Part shown: piece by piece, positions 15,776 through 27,070 of the stretch
Layout: the number at the start of each line of letters is the position of its first letter
Position numbering within the stretch: the first letter of the stretch is position 1
NCBI RefSeq assembly: GCF_004214935.1
Contig: NZ_SFCC01000008.1
Span: forward strand, 248,001 to 312,000
Reading direction: 5' to 3'
DNA length: 64,000 nt
From: Amycolatopsis suaedae
GTDB lineage: Bacteria; Actinomycetota; Actinomycetes; Mycobacteriales; Pseudonocardiaceae
Program-made: the position numbers and the translations under genes
The notes under the pieces: generated by a model
Seen by the model: the letters and a program-made list of their open reading frames with translations, nothing else
What the model was told of the DNA's origin: nothing
Databases searched by the model: none

Positions 15776-17077
15776 TCAGGCCAGGGCTGTCAGGGCGGTG
15801 TGGGTCATGACGCGGATGCCGGCCAGGAGGGCGCGCTCGTCCAGCTCGAAGGTGCCCTGGTGCAGGTCACGCATGGGGCCCTCGCCGGACCACACGCCCA
15901 GGCGGGCGAACGCGCCGGGCACGTGCTCCAGGTACCAGCCGAAGTCCTCGCCGCCGGACGACTGCTCGGCGTCGGTCAGCGACCGCTCACCGAGCGCGGC
16001 CTCGACGCCCGCCCGCATCATGTCCACGCTGAGCTGGTCGTTCACCACCGGCGGCACGCCGCGGGTGTAGGACAGCGAGAAGCCGACGCCGGTCGGCGCC
16101 AGCAGCGACTCGACCAGCGACGCCACCAGCGGCTCCAGCTGGGTCCAGGTGTCGTGGTCGGCCGTCCGCAGCGTGCCGCGCAGGACGCCGTCCTGCGGCA
16201 CCGCGTTCGCGGCCTCGCCCGCGTGCACCGCACCCCAGACCAGCACCGTGCCCGACCGCGGGTCGACCCGCCGGGACAGCAGCGCGGGCAGCGACGTGAT
16301 CACTGTGCCCAGCGCGTGCACCAGGTCGGCCGTCAGGTGCGGGCGCGACGTGTGCCCGCCGGGCGAGGTGAGCCGCAGCTCGACCAGGTCGGCGGCCGAC
16401 GTCAGCGGCCCCACCCGGGTGCCGACGACGCCGACCGGGAGCCTCGGCGCGCAGTGCAGCCCGAAGATCCGCTCGACGTCCTTGAGCGCACCGGCGTCGA
16501 TGGCGTCCAGCGCACCGCCGGGCATGACCTCCTCGGCGGGCTGGAAGATCAGCCGCACCCGGCCGGGCAGCTCGTCGGCGGCCCGCAGGGCCAGCGCGGT
16601 ACCCAGCAGGATCGTGGTGTGCGCGTCGTGCCCGCAGGCATGCGCCACGCCGTCGACGGTCGACGCGAACGGCAGGCCGGTCGCCTCGGTCAGCGGCAGC
16701 GCGTCCATGTCGGCACGCAGCGCGACGCACCGGTCACCCTCGCCGATGTCGCAGATCAGGCCTGTCCCGCCGGGCAGTACGGACGGCCGCAGCCCCGCCG
16801 AGCGCAGGACGCCGCCCACCAGCTCGGTCGTCGCGTACTCGCGCCGCGACAGCTCCGGGTTGGCGTGGATGTGCCTCCGCCACGCCACGACGTCGGCCGC
16901 GTGTTCGGTCAGCCACTCGTCGAGCCAGGCGGGGCCTCGTCCGGCTCCGACATCCTGCACAGGTGCCATGCTGACGCCACCGGGCGTGATGAGCGCGTCC
17001 GGGTCACCGGAAGTGGTGGCCACCCGGACGCCGTCCCGGTCCTCCGGCGTCTCCGGCCGCGAATCCAGCACGGTCAC
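15776..17077 (-). CDS. M20-family amidohydrolase
   Basis: 433 residues from GTG 17077; an ATG at 16969 (MAPVQDVGAG) is a plausible alternative, as neither has a strong ribosome binding site. Zinc-dependent hydrolase of N-acyl amino acids or related amides. Motifs: RRHIHANPELSRREYAT, CVALRADMDALPLTE, HACGHDAHT with metal-binding His and Asp, FQPAEEVMPGGA with the catalytic Glu, the dimerisation/lid motif GGHTSRPH, and the C-terminal metal ligand His in RDLHQGTF. It matches the position of amiA1/amiB1 in M. tuberculosis; only one copy is present here. The 160 bp upstream (17078-17237) is non-coding and holds a perfect ATGGTGCACCAT palindrome at 17128-17139. Confidence 0.88.
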   Translation of the reverse strand: MTVLDSRPETPEDRDGVRVATTSGDPDALITPGGVSMAPVQDVGAGRGPAWLDEWLTEHAADVVAWRRHIHANPELSRREYATTELVGGVLRSAGLRPSVLPGGTGLICDIGEGDRCVALRADMDALPLTEATGLPFASTVDGVAHACGHDAHTTILLGTALALRAADELPGRVRLIFQPAEEVMPGGALDAIDAGALKDVERIFGLHCAPRLPVGVVGTRVGPLTSAADLVELRLTSPGGHTSRPHLTADLVHALGTVITSLPALLSRRVDPRSGTVLVWGAVHAGEAANAVPQDGVLRGTLRTADHDTWTQLEPLVASLVESLLAPTGVGFSLSYTRGVPPVVNDQLSVDMMRAGVEAALGERSLTDAEQSSGGEDFGWYLEHVPGAFARLGVWSGEGPMRDLHQGTFELDERALLAGIRVMTHTALTALA

Positions 17078-17237
17078 GCCGCACCTGCCATTCGAAGTGT
17101 GAGAAAAGTCGTACCCATCGGTGCTCGATGGTGCACCATGCAGGTCGCAAGGGACCAGTTTCCACAGTGCTCAACCGGACAGCCGGTAGTGGATCTGCGC
17201 CGAACGGCGACACTCAGTTCGGTCAGGCTTAACGAAC

Positions 17238-17549
17238 TCAGCCACCACTGCGGCGCTTCTTGCGCACCCGCCGTCCCCAGAACACGATCCCGGCCAGCAC
17301 GACGGCCGCGCCGCCGGCGATCAGCTTGCTGCGGCTGTTCTCCCCGTTGGCACGCTCGGTCTCGGCCGGGTCGAGCACCGGCCCCGGCTGGGTCTGCGCG
17401 AGCACGATCTCCGACCCGGGAGCCGGCTCGGCGGCGACAGCCGGACCGGTCAGCACACCGAGCCCGACGAGCACACCCGCCAGCACCGCCAACACCACAC
17501 GCCTGTACGCCACGCCCCTCAGTGTGCCCTGCCGGCCACTGTGCGTCAT
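17238..17549 (-). CDS. Small exported/membrane protein at end of mutase operon
   Basis: 103 residues. N-terminal signal or anchor segment ([20 protein letters not shown], about residues 15-34, ending GPAVAAEP), a short polar stretch, then a second hydrophobic helix (about 76-92, [17 protein letters not shown]) and a strongly basic tail [11 protein letters not shown]. The ATG at 17549 overlaps the meaB stop as ATGA, which supports this start over the internal GTG at 17513. No family recognised; co-transcription with mutA-mutB-meaB is the only clue to a role. Confidence 0.65.
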   Translation of the reverse strand: MTHSGRQGTLRGVAYRRVVLAVLAGVLVGLGVLTGPAVAAEPAPGSEIVLAQTQPGPVLDPAETERANGENSRSKLIAGGAAVVLAGIVFWGRRVRKKRRSGG

Positions 17550-18524
17550 CCGGACCTGCCGAACGCGTCCAGAATCCGCTGCGCGGCCAGCGTGGCGGTC
17601 AGCTCACCGTCGCGGACAGCCCGCTCGACCTCCGGCACGACCTCGGCGACGCCCGGATGCGCGGTCAGCCGGTCCAGCAGCTGCTCGCGCACCATCGACC
17701 AGGTCCAGTCCACCTGCTGACGGCTGCGCTTGGCGGCCAGCTCACCGGAGGCCGCCAGGGTGTCGGCGTGCCTGCCGACCTGCTGCCACACCGTGTCCAG
17801 GCCGGTGCCGTTCAGCGCACTGCAGGTGAGCACCGGCGGCGTCCACGGCGCGTCCGGCCCGTAGATCATCCGCAGCGCGCCGGACAGTTCCCTGGCCGCG
17901 CGCTTGGCGTCGCGCTCGTGCTCGCCGTCGGCCTTGTTGACGGCGATGACGTCGGCCAGTTCCAGCACGCCCTTCTTGATGCCCTGCAGCGAGTCGCCGG
18001 TGCGCGCCAGGGTGAGGAACAGGAAGCAGTCGACCATGTTGGCCACGGTCACCTCGGACTGCCCGACGCCGACGGTCTCCACCAGCACGATGTCGTACCC
18101 GGCGGCCTCCATCAGCACGATCGTCTCCCTGGTCGCCCGCGCGACGCCGCCGAGCGTGCCCGACGTGGGCGAGGGCCGGATGAACGCCGCCGGGTCGACG
18201 GCCAGCCGCGCCATCCGGGTCTTGTCGCCCAGGATGCTGCCGCCGGTGCGGGTGGACGACGGGTCGACGGCCAGTACGGCGACGCGGTGCCCGGCCGTCG
18301 TCAGGTCGGTGCCCAGCTGATCGATGAATGTCGACTTACCGACACCGGGGACGCCAGTGATGCCGACCCGCCGCGCGCCACCGGCCGACGGCAGCAACTC
18401 GACCAGCAGCTCCTGCGCGAGTGCCCGGTGCTCGGGACGGCTGGACTCGACCAGGGTGATCGCCCGCGACAGCGTCCCCCTGTCCCCGGCCAGCACGCCC
18501 TTGGCGTAGGCCGCGACGTCGACC

Positions 18525-18535
<11 letters not shown>
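17546..18535 (-). CDS. meaB: Methylmalonyl-CoA mutase-associated GTPase MeaB
   Basis: 329 residues, a G3E-family GTPase chaperone that loads and protects the adenosylcobalamin cofactor of the mutase. Walker [15 protein letters not shown], switch region [31 protein letters not shown], and base-specificity NKADG are all present. The ATG overlaps the end of mutB by 11 nt, and the 3' end overlaps the small membrane gene by 4 nt, so four genes are translated from one message. Confidence 0.95.
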
Positions 18536-20698
<2,163 letters not shown>

Positions 20699-20702
<4 letters not shown>

Positions 20703-22543
20703 GCCGTGACTCCCAGCGTCGCGTGCAGCTCGGTCAGGACGGCCAGCGCGTCGCAGCCGGCGTACAGGGCGCCGTCGACGCCGTCGCGTGGCTTGCCCGC
20801 GATCAGCACCGTCGTCGCGCCGGCCTCACGCAGCCGGGTGGCGACCTCGGCGGCACGCTCGTCGTAGTCGCGGTCGGTGCCGCACAGGCACGCCACGGTC
20901 GCGCCGGACTCGCGCAGGGCGGCGGGCAGGTCGTCGGTGGCGCCGGGGTTGATGGCCTCGATGCCGCCGGCGGCGAGCAGGTTGGCCGCGAACGTCGCCC
21001 GCGCGGTGTGTGCCGCGACCGGGCCGAGCGTGGCGAGGAACACCCGGGGCCGGGCCTGCGCCGCGTCGGCGGCGTCCCGCAGTGCCTCGAACGCCTCGGC
21101 GTACCGGCGCCGGGGCAACCCGCCGTCCACAGTGGACATCGCGGGACGCTCGATACGCTTCTCGGTCAGGTTGGGGAACTCGCTCACCCCGGTGATCGCG
21201 TCGGCCCGTTTGGCGATCCGCTTCGCCCGCCCGGCCCAGGTCCGCTCCAGCCTGCCGGCCAGCGCTCCGGAGTCCAGTGTGGACTCGATGCCGCCCTCGG
21301 CCTCGATGGCGGTGAACTCCCGCCATGCCGCGTGAGCCAGCTCGTCGGTGAGCCGCTCGACGTACCAGGAGCCGCCAGCCGGGTCGATCACCCCGCCGAG
21401 CCGGGACTCCTCGCCGAGGATCGCGCTGGTGTTGCGGGCGATGCGGCGGGCGAACGCGTCGGGCAGGCCGACGGCGTGGTCGAACGGCAGCACGGTGATC
21501 GCGTCGGCGCCGCCGACGGCCGCGCCGAAGCAGGCGATGGTGGCCCGCAGCATGTTCACCCACGGGTCGCGGCGGGTGTACATGGCGGGCGAGGTGACGG
21601 CGTGCTGCCGCATGCCGCGTTGCTCCGGCGGTACCCCGCAGACCTCGGTGACCCTGGCCCACAGCCGCCGCGCCGCCCGCAGCTTGGCGATGGTGAGGAA
21701 CTGGTCGGCGCCCGCGGCGAGGCGGAACTCCAGCTGCCGGGCCGCCGTGGCGACGTCGAGCCCGGCGGCGGTGAGCGCCCGCAGGTAGGCGACGCCGGTG
21801 GCGACCGCGGCACCCAGCTCCTGTGAGTCGGCACCGCCCGCCTCGGCGTAGGGCAGCCCGTCGGCGACCAGCGTGGTCAGGTTCGGATGGCGGCCGGCCA
21901 GCCGGGCGGCCAGCTCGGCGGCCGGGGCGACGTCGTGCGGCTGTCCGGTGCGGGCCCGCAGGCCGATCGGGTCGGCGCCGACGTTGCCGGTGACCGCGCT
22001 GTCCGGGACGTCACGGTCGGCGAACACCGCCAGCAGCGCGTCGGCGGCGGCCGCGTACTCCTCCCCCGCGTCGAGCACGACCGGGGCCAGTTCGGCGTAG
22101 ACGCCGGCCAGCACGTCGGGCAGGGCGGCGATGGGCACGCCGCCCGTTCCGGTGCGCAGCCACACCGAGCCCGCGCCGCCCTCCAGGTCGGCCAGGATGG
22201 CGCGGTTGGCCGCGGCGGGGTCGGGGTCGGCGTGCAGCTGACGCAGGTCCCAGCCGGTGACCAGCGCGCCCTCCGGGCGGGTGCCGCGGACGAACGGCGG
22301 CAGCCCGGGGAAACCGGCGGGTGGTGCCTGGTCGTCGGCGGTGTACAGCGGCCGTAGCTCGATGCCGTCGTAGGTCCGGCTGGTGAGCAGGCTGTCCGGA
22401 TCGCCGCCGAAGTCCTCGGGTAACGCTCCGCTCTTGCGCAGCACGCCGGCGACCAGCTCCTGCCACCGCTGCCGGCTCGGCGCGTCGAACTCGCCGCCGA
22501 GCACCAGCTCGCCGGGTTCTTCCGGCAGGGACGTCGTCGTCAT
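20699..22543 (-). CDS. mutA: Methylmalonyl-CoA mutase small subunit
   Basis: 614 residues from ATG 22543. Same fold as MutB ([33 protein letters not shown]) but without the DxHxxG cobalamin ligand, so it is the non-catalytic partner. First gene of the mutA-mutB-meaB operon; ATGA overlap with mutB. A TAGCAT box lies 8 nt before the ATG and there is no ribosome binding site, suggesting a leaderless start. Confidence 0.95.
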
Positions 22544-22551
22544 GAAAAACC

Positions 22552-22557
22552 ATGCTA
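22552..22557 (-). promoter_or_regulatory. Putative -10 box TAGCAT for mutA
   Basis: On the minus strand TAGCAT is 8 nt before the mutA ATG at 22543. Slightly longer spacing than the other leaderless candidates in the window. Confidence 0.4.
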
Positions 22558-22614
22558 GGGCCACCGGGGACCCTGCGAGTGTGACGCGAGTCGCGGTGCC
22601 GACAAAATAGGGGT

Positions 22615-24327
22615 GTGACCCCTGACGAGCAGACCCGCCTGGTTTCCGGTCGCTACCGGCTGCGCTCGGTGCTCGGCACGGGCTCGATGGGCACGGTGTG
22701 GTCGGCCTACGACGAGTTCCTGCACCGGCCGGTCGCCGTCAAGGAGGTGCGGCTGCCGCCCGGCGTCGACGAGTCGCAGGCCGCCGAGCTGCGGGAACGC
22801 ACGTTGCGCGAGGCTCGGGCCATCGCCGTGCTGTCGCATCCGAACGTGATCATCCTGCACGACGTCGCCCGCGAGGACGGCGAGCCGTTCGTCGTGATGG
22901 AGTTGCTGCCCTCACACAGCCTGGCCGCGCTGCTGCGGGACAACGGCACGCTGGACATCGACCAGGCCGCCGCCGTCGCCGACGCCGTGGCCGCCGCGCT
23001 GGAGGCCGCGCACGCCGCCGGGATCACCCACCGTGACGTCAAGCCGGGCAACGTGCTGGTCGCGGCGGACGGCCGGATCAAGCTGACCGACTTCGGCATC
23101 GCCCGCAACGTCTCCGAGGTGACGCTGACCAGGACCGGGATGATGCTGGGCTCCCCCGCCTACATCGCGCCGGAGGTCGCCTCCGGTGGCGAGGTGTCGC
23201 ACGCGGCCGACCTGTGGGGCCTCGGCGCGACGCTGTTCGCCGCCGTGGAGGGGGCGCCGCCGTACGACGTCAACGGCGACCCGCTACAGACCGTCACCGA
23301 GGTCGTGCACGGGGAGGTGCCGCGGCCCAGCCCGGGCCCGCTCGCGCCGATCATCTCCGGGCTGATGGCCAAGGAGCCCGCCGAGCGGCTGTCGCTGGCG
23401 CAGGTGCGGCAGCGGCTGTACCCGCTGCTCAGCAAGCCCCGGAACACCCTGTTCGACCCGGCGATGTTCAGCACACCCGCCAAGCCGCCGGAGCGGGGCC
23501 AGCCCGACGCGGGCGCCACCCAGGTCATCCCGGCCCCCGCCGCCGCACCACCCGCGGCGCAGGCCCCGCCGGCTCAGTCGCAGGGCGCGCTGGCCGCCGA
23601 CCCGGGACCGCTGCCGTTCGGCGGCCACGCCCCGGCTCCCGCCGCCGCACCGGCACCTGCCGGGCGCGGCGCGGCCGCCGGGGTGGGCCTGGCGCTGCTG
23701 GCGGTGCTGCTGTTCCTGGCCGCCGCCGCGGGCGGATTCGTGCTGACCAGGGTCGTGTCGGCCAGCCCGCTGGCCCCGCCGGACACCGAACCAGCGCCGG
23801 CGCCGACCGCTCCGCCGCTGCGCCCGCTCGTCGAGCGCGACGGGGACGCCACCAACGTCCGCGGCATGTCCGGCGGGCTGTTCACCCTCAAGGTGCCCGA
23901 GGACTGGGTCCGGTTCAGCACCCAGCGCAACACCATGCCGTTGCTGCCGCCCAGCACGCTGGTGCGGTTCGTCTCCGCCGACGGCAGGCAGGTGGCCGCC
24001 GTCGAGCGGTTCGCCGGGTTCGGCGGCGGCACCGGCCCGGAGGAGTACGCGGCGCTGCTGCGGCAGTCGTGGCCGCAGGGCGTGCTGACGGTCGCCGACT
24101 CCACGCCGCTGACCGACGGCCGCAACGGGATGACGCTGACCTACCACACGGTCGAGCGGAACCCCGACTCCCCGGACCGCCCTGCCGCGCGGACGACGTT
24201 CGCGCAGGTGTTCACCCACGGCGGCAGCCTGTGGGTGGTGAGTGTGGCCGTCCCGACCGACCAGGAGGTCACCGCGCGCACCGAGCTGTTCGACCAGATC
24301 GTCCCCACCTTCCGCACCACTGCGTAG
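22615..24327 (+). CDS. Transmembrane Ser/Thr protein kinase (PknB-like)
   Basis: 570 residues. Kinase domain about residues 13-280: glycine loop [11 protein letters not shown], catalytic Lys43 (VAVKEV), HRDVKPGN with Asp141, DFG at 159-161, activation segment [16 protein letters not shown] with phosphorylatable Thr. A Pro/Ala-rich linker, one membrane helix (about 352-377) and an extracellular domain of ~170 residues with a PsbP/Mog1-like look ([14 protein letters not shown]) rather than PASTA repeats, so it probably does not sense muropeptides the way PknB does. GTG 22615 starts just before the domain. Divergent from mutA. Confidence 0.93.
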   Translation: MTPDEQTRLVSGRYRLRSVLGTGSMGTVWSAYDEFLHRPVAVKEVRLPPGVDESQAAELRERTLREARAIAVLSHPNVIILHDVAREDGEPFVVMELLPSHSLAALLRDNGTLDIDQAAAVADAVAAALEAAHAAGITHRDVKPGNVLVAADGRIKLTDFGIARNVSEVTLTRTGMMLGSPAYIAPEVASGGEVSHAADLWGLGATLFAAVEGAPPYDVNGDPLQTVTEVVHGEVPRPSPGPLAPIISGLMAKEPAERLSLAQVRQRLYPLLSKPRNTLFDPAMFSTPAKPPERGQPDAGATQVIPAPAAAPPAAQAPPAQSQGALAADPGPLPFGGHAPAPAAAPAPAGRGAAAGVGLALLAVLLFLAAAAGGFVLTRVVSASPLAPPDTEPAPAPTAPPLRPLVERDGDATNVRGMSGGLFTLKVPEDWVRFSTQRNTMPLLPPSTLVRFVSADGRQVAAVERFAGFGGGTGPEEYAALLRQSWPQGVLTVADSTPLTDGRNGMTLTYHTVERNPDSPDRPAARTTFAQVFTHGGSLWVVSVAVPTDQEVTARTELFDQIVPTFRTTA

Positions 24328-24351
24328 TTGGTCCTCGCTCCGCTCGGACGC

Positions 24352-24441
24352 GGTCGGGCCCTTCAGTCGGCGTCTTCCCTCCTCGCCGTCGGCCGCTGAG
24401 CGGCCTTGGGGCTCGTCAGTCCAGACGCCGACGGCCCGACC
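24352..24441. terminator. Long imperfect stem-loop between kinase and deoD
   Basis: Outer arms 24352-24375 and 24423-24441 pair in two blocks (GGTCGGGCC with its complement and CGGCGTCT with AGACGCCG). Inside, 24391-24405 forms a perfect 7-bp hairpin (GGCCGCT/AGCGGCC). It follows the kinase stop by 25 nt. Most likely a terminator; the two-level structure could also be a small structured RNA. Confidence 0.6.
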
Positions 24442-24477
24442 GGTGCGGGTCCAGCCCACCACCGGGTTAACGAGCGT

Positions 24478-24483
24478 TACGCT
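24478..24483 (+). promoter_or_regulatory. Putative -10 box TACGCT for deoD
   Basis: TACGCT ends 7 nt before the ATG at 24491 and no ribosome binding site is present: leaderless start. It overlaps a small inverted repeat (24468-24472 TAACG with 24475-24479 CGTTA) that could be an operator. Confidence 0.55.
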
Positions 24484-24490
24484 CCACCGC

Positions 24491-25297
24491 ATGACTGAGA
24501 GCGCGGGCGGCCAGTTCGAGGCAGCCGGCGACGCCGCGAAGGTGATCGCCGAACGGACCGGTGTGGACAAGCACGACATCGCGGTGGTGCTCGGCTCGGG
24601 CTGGCGGCCTGCCGCCGACGTCATCGGCGAACCGGCCGCGGAGATCCCGCTGGCCGACCTGCCCGGCTTCGCCGCGCCGAGCGCGGTGGGGCATGGCGGC
24701 ACCGTCCGGTCGGTCGAGGTCGGCGGCAAGCGCGCGCTGATCCTGCTGGGCCGCACTCACCTGTACGAGAACAAGGGCATCGCCCCGGTGGTGCACAACG
24801 TGCGTACCGCGGCGGCGGCCGGTGCCCGTACGGTCCTGCTCACCAACGCGGCAGGTGGCCTGCGCGACGGCTTCACGGTCGGCCAGCCGGTGCTGATCTC
24901 CGACCACCTGAACATGACGGCGACCTCGCCGATCACCGGCGCGAACTTCGTCGACCTCGTCGACCTGTACTCCGACCGCCTGCGCGGGATCGCCCGGGAG
25001 ATCGAGCCGGACCTGGCCGAGGGCGTCTACGCCGGGCTACCCGGCCCGCACTTCGAGACACCGGCCGAGATCCGCATGCTGCGCACGCTCGGCGCGGACC
25101 TGGTCGGCATGTCGACCGTGCTGGAAGCCATCGCGGCACGGGCGGCCGGTCTCGAGGTCTTCGGGCTGTCGCTGGTGACGAACCTGGCCGCCGGGATCAC
25201 CGGCGAACCGCTCAACCACGAAGAGGTGCTCGAGGCCGGCCGCGCCGCCGCGGTGCGCATGGGCACGTTGCTGCGCGAGCTGGTCAGCCGGGCTTGA
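24491..25297 (+). CDS. deoD: Purine nucleoside phosphorylase
   Basis: 268 residues. Phosphorolysis of inosine and guanosine (and deoxy forms) to base and (deoxy)ribose-1-phosphate. Trimeric PNP features: [43 protein letters not shown] and [15 protein letters not shown]. Corresponds to Rv3307 in the same neighbourhood. Earlier in-frame codons are rejected because they read through the upstream stem-loop. Overlaps the convergent glycosyltransferase gene by 14 nt. Functionally paired with pmmB, upp, deoC, add, deoA and cdd in the window. Confidence 0.94.
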   Translation: MTESAGGQFEAAGDAAKVIAERTGVDKHDIAVVLGSGWRPAADVIGEPAAEIPLADLPGFAAPSAVGHGGTVRSVEVGGKRALILLGRTHLYENKGIAPVVHNVRTAAAAGARTVLLTNAAGGLRDGFTVGQPVLISDHLNMTATSPITGANFVDLVDLYSDRLRGIAREIEPDLAEGVYAGLPGPHFETPAEIRMLRTLGADLVGMSTVLEAIAARAAGLEVFGLSLVTNLAAGITGEPLNHEEVLEAGRAAAVRMGTLLRELVSRA

Positions 25298-26444
25298 CCA
25301 CCCGCGTGGCGACCTCGGCGGGCGAGGGCATCTCGGCGATCTCGCCTGCGATCCGGCCGGCGACCTGCCGGTAGCCCGGCTCGTCGAGCAGCCGCCGCGC
25401 CGTCTCGGCCACGGCGTCGGCGCCGAACGCCTCACCCAGCAGCTGTTCGCCGCCACCCGCCTCGGTGACCACCCCGGCGTGGATGAACTGGTCGGCCCCC
25501 TGCGGCAGGAACAGCTGCGGCACGCCCGCGCCCAGGCTGCCCAGCGTCGTCCCCGCGCCACCGTGGTGCACGACCAGGTCGACGCGGGGCAGCAGCTGGT
25601 CCTGCGGAACCCAGGACTCGACCGTGACGCGGTCGCCGAGGCCGGTCAGCTCACCGGCGTCCACCGACGGCCCGGCCGAGACGAGCACGTCGACGTCCAG
25701 CTCGCTCAGCCCGGCGACGGCGGTCCGCAGCACCTCCGCCGAACCGAACGCGGTGCCCATCGTCAGGTACACCAGCGGCCGGGTGCGCTCGCCCTCGGCG
25801 ACCGCGGGAAGCGGACCCGGCTTGCTGAACGGCACCGGCCGCAGCGGGATCCGGAGGTCGGCCTCCTCGGCGAGGAACCGCTTGCCCTGCAAGGACTCCG
25901 GGTAGATGTCGAGGTAGCGGTCGCCGAACCCGCGACCGCCGGGCAGCTCGACGCCGAACTCGGCGGCGGTCCGCTGGATCACCTCGGCGCCCTGGACGTC
26001 GAAGTCGTCGTCACCGACCCGGCCGAACCCGTGGGCGATGCTGGGGATTCCGGCGCGCTTGGCGGCGATCATCGCGCCGAGGTTGCCCGCCTCCCACACG
26101 ACCAGGTCCGGAGCACGCTCGGCCAGCACCGGTTCGAGGTCGGCCACGAAGCGGCGCGGCAGGACGTCGGCGAAGGCGGTGACGATGAGCCGCACCAGCT
26201 CCTCCGGCGAGCGCTCCGCCTTCGGGTCCGGATCGACGCCCAGTTGCTCGGCCGCCGTCGGCGCGCCGACGTCGAGGCCGATCCCCGCCTCGATCGGTGT
26301 CATCCCCAGTGAAGTGATCGTGTCGTGGTTGTCCGAGCCGGTGGCGAACAGCAGCTCGTGACCGTTGTCCCTGAGCGCTGCCGCCAGCGGCAGCAGCGGG
26401 AAGAAATGTCCGGTGTGTACCAGACTCGAGAAGAGTATTCGCAC
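25284..26444 (-). CDS. Glycosyltransferase, GT1/MGT type
   Basis: 386 residues. Two-domain GT-B fold: N-terminal [19 protein letters not shown] (acceptor domain) and C-terminal nucleotide-sugar site [24 protein letters not shown]...[17 protein letters not shown], the motif of macrolide/flavonoid-type UDP- or dTDP-sugar glycosyltransferases. The acceptor cannot be inferred: no polyketide, peptide or deoxysugar genes are near. GTG start with TACGCT 7 nt upstream. Confidence 0.88.
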   Translation of the reverse strand: MRILFSSLVHTGHFFPLLPLAAALRDNGHELLFATGSDNHDTITSLGMTPIEAGIGLDVGAPTAAEQLGVDPDPKAERSPEELVRLIVTAFADVLPRRFVADLEPVLAERAPDLVVWEAGNLGAMIAAKRAGIPSIAHGFGRVGDDDFDVQGAEVIQRTAAEFGVELPGGRGFGDRYLDIYPESLQGKRFLAEEADLRIPLRPVPFSKPGPLPAVAEGERTRPLVYLTMGTAFGSAEVLRTAVAGLSELDVDVLVSAGPSVDAGELTGLGDRVTVESWVPQDQLLPRVDLVVHHGGAGTTLGSLGAGVPQLFLPQGADQFIHAGVVTEAGGGEQLLGEAFGADAVAETARRLLDEPGYRQVAGRIAGEIAEMPSPAEVATRVVKPG

Positions 26445-26451
26445 TGGTTCG

Positions 26452-26457
26452 AGCGTA
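26452..26457 (-). promoter_or_regulatory. Putative -10 box TACGCT for glycosyltransferase gene
   Basis: Minus-strand TACGCT is 7 nt before the GTG at 26444; no ribosome binding site, so a leaderless start is likely. Confidence 0.55.
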
Positions 26458-26481
26458 GGCAGAATCCGCTCGCGCTGCCAG

Positions 26482-27033
26482 CTACCGGAACAGGCACTCG
26501 CCGACCCGGCGGTCGAGGGTGTCCCAGGGCCTGCTGGACAGCCACGGCTGCCGGTACCGCTCGGCCTCCGTCCGCAACCACTGCCCGTACAGGTGGTTCA
26601 TCCGCACCACGCCGCGCCGTTCGGGCGGGCTCAGGGCCAGGAACCGTGAACTGCCCGGCCGGGTCGCGAGTGTCGTCCACAGCGCCTGTTCCCCGGGCTC
26701 GATCACGTAGACCACGCGGCAGTCGCTGTGCGCGTACCGGTGCAGTAGGTCCGGCTGGATGCCTTCCCCCTCGATGATCGTGGAGCGACCGAGCGCGCTG
26801 AGCCGGTCGAGTTCGGTGGCCAGCGTGGCTTGGAGCCGGGCCGTCGAGGCCAGCAACGCCTCCAGGAGTTCGGCGTCCGGGCGCAGCCAGCTGTGTCCGG
26901 GACTCGCCGTGAGGTCGTGGGTGCGCAGATCGTCGACGTGAACCACCTCGCCGACACCGTGTCTGGCGGCGAGCCGCTCCGCCACGGTCGTCTTGCCGAC
27001 GCTGGAGCTGCCACCGATCGCATATACCGTCAT
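26482..27033 (-). CDS. P-loop kinase-like NTPase, unknown substrate
   Basis: 183 residues. Walker A GGSSSVGKTTVAERLA opens the protein, followed by HVDDLRTHD and a lid-like C-terminal region (RFLALSPPERRGVVRMNHLYGQW). IIEGEGIQPDLL resembles the Walker B/substrate region of small-molecule kinases such as 2-phosphoglycerate kinase or zeta-toxin-like enzymes. No antitoxin accompanies it, so a toxin role is not supported. The ATG is only 37 bp from the pmmB GTG on the other strand. Confidence 0.7.
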   Translation of the reverse strand: MTVYAIGGSSSVGKTTVAERLAARHGVGEVVHVDDLRTHDLTASPGHSWLRPDAELLEALLASTARLQATLATELDRLSALGRSTIIEGEGIQPDLLHRYAHSDCRVVYVIEPGEQALWTTLATRPGSSRFLALSPPERRGVVRMNHLYGQWLRTEAERYRQPWLSSRPWDTLDRRVGECLFR

Positions 27034-27058
27034 CGGCGCCGATGATCTCGTGTGTGGC

Positions 27059-27064
27059 TACTGT
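27059..27064 (+). promoter_or_regulatory. Putative -10 box TACTGT for pmmB
   Basis: TACTGT ends 6 nt before the GTG at 27071. The box falls inside the 37-bp gap shared with the divergent P-loop kinase gene, so the two promoters must overlap. Confidence 0.5.
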
Positions 27065-27070
27065 GACCGG

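Noticed and set aside
25284..26444. Natural-product cluster suggested by the glycosyltransferase and P450
   Set aside because: They are 19 kb apart, each among unrelated genes, with no polyketide, peptide, terpene or deoxysugar genes.
26482..27033. Zeta-type toxin of a toxin-antitoxin pair
   Set aside because: Only the P-loop resembles zeta toxins; no small antitoxin gene is adjacent and the partner in the gap is pmmB.
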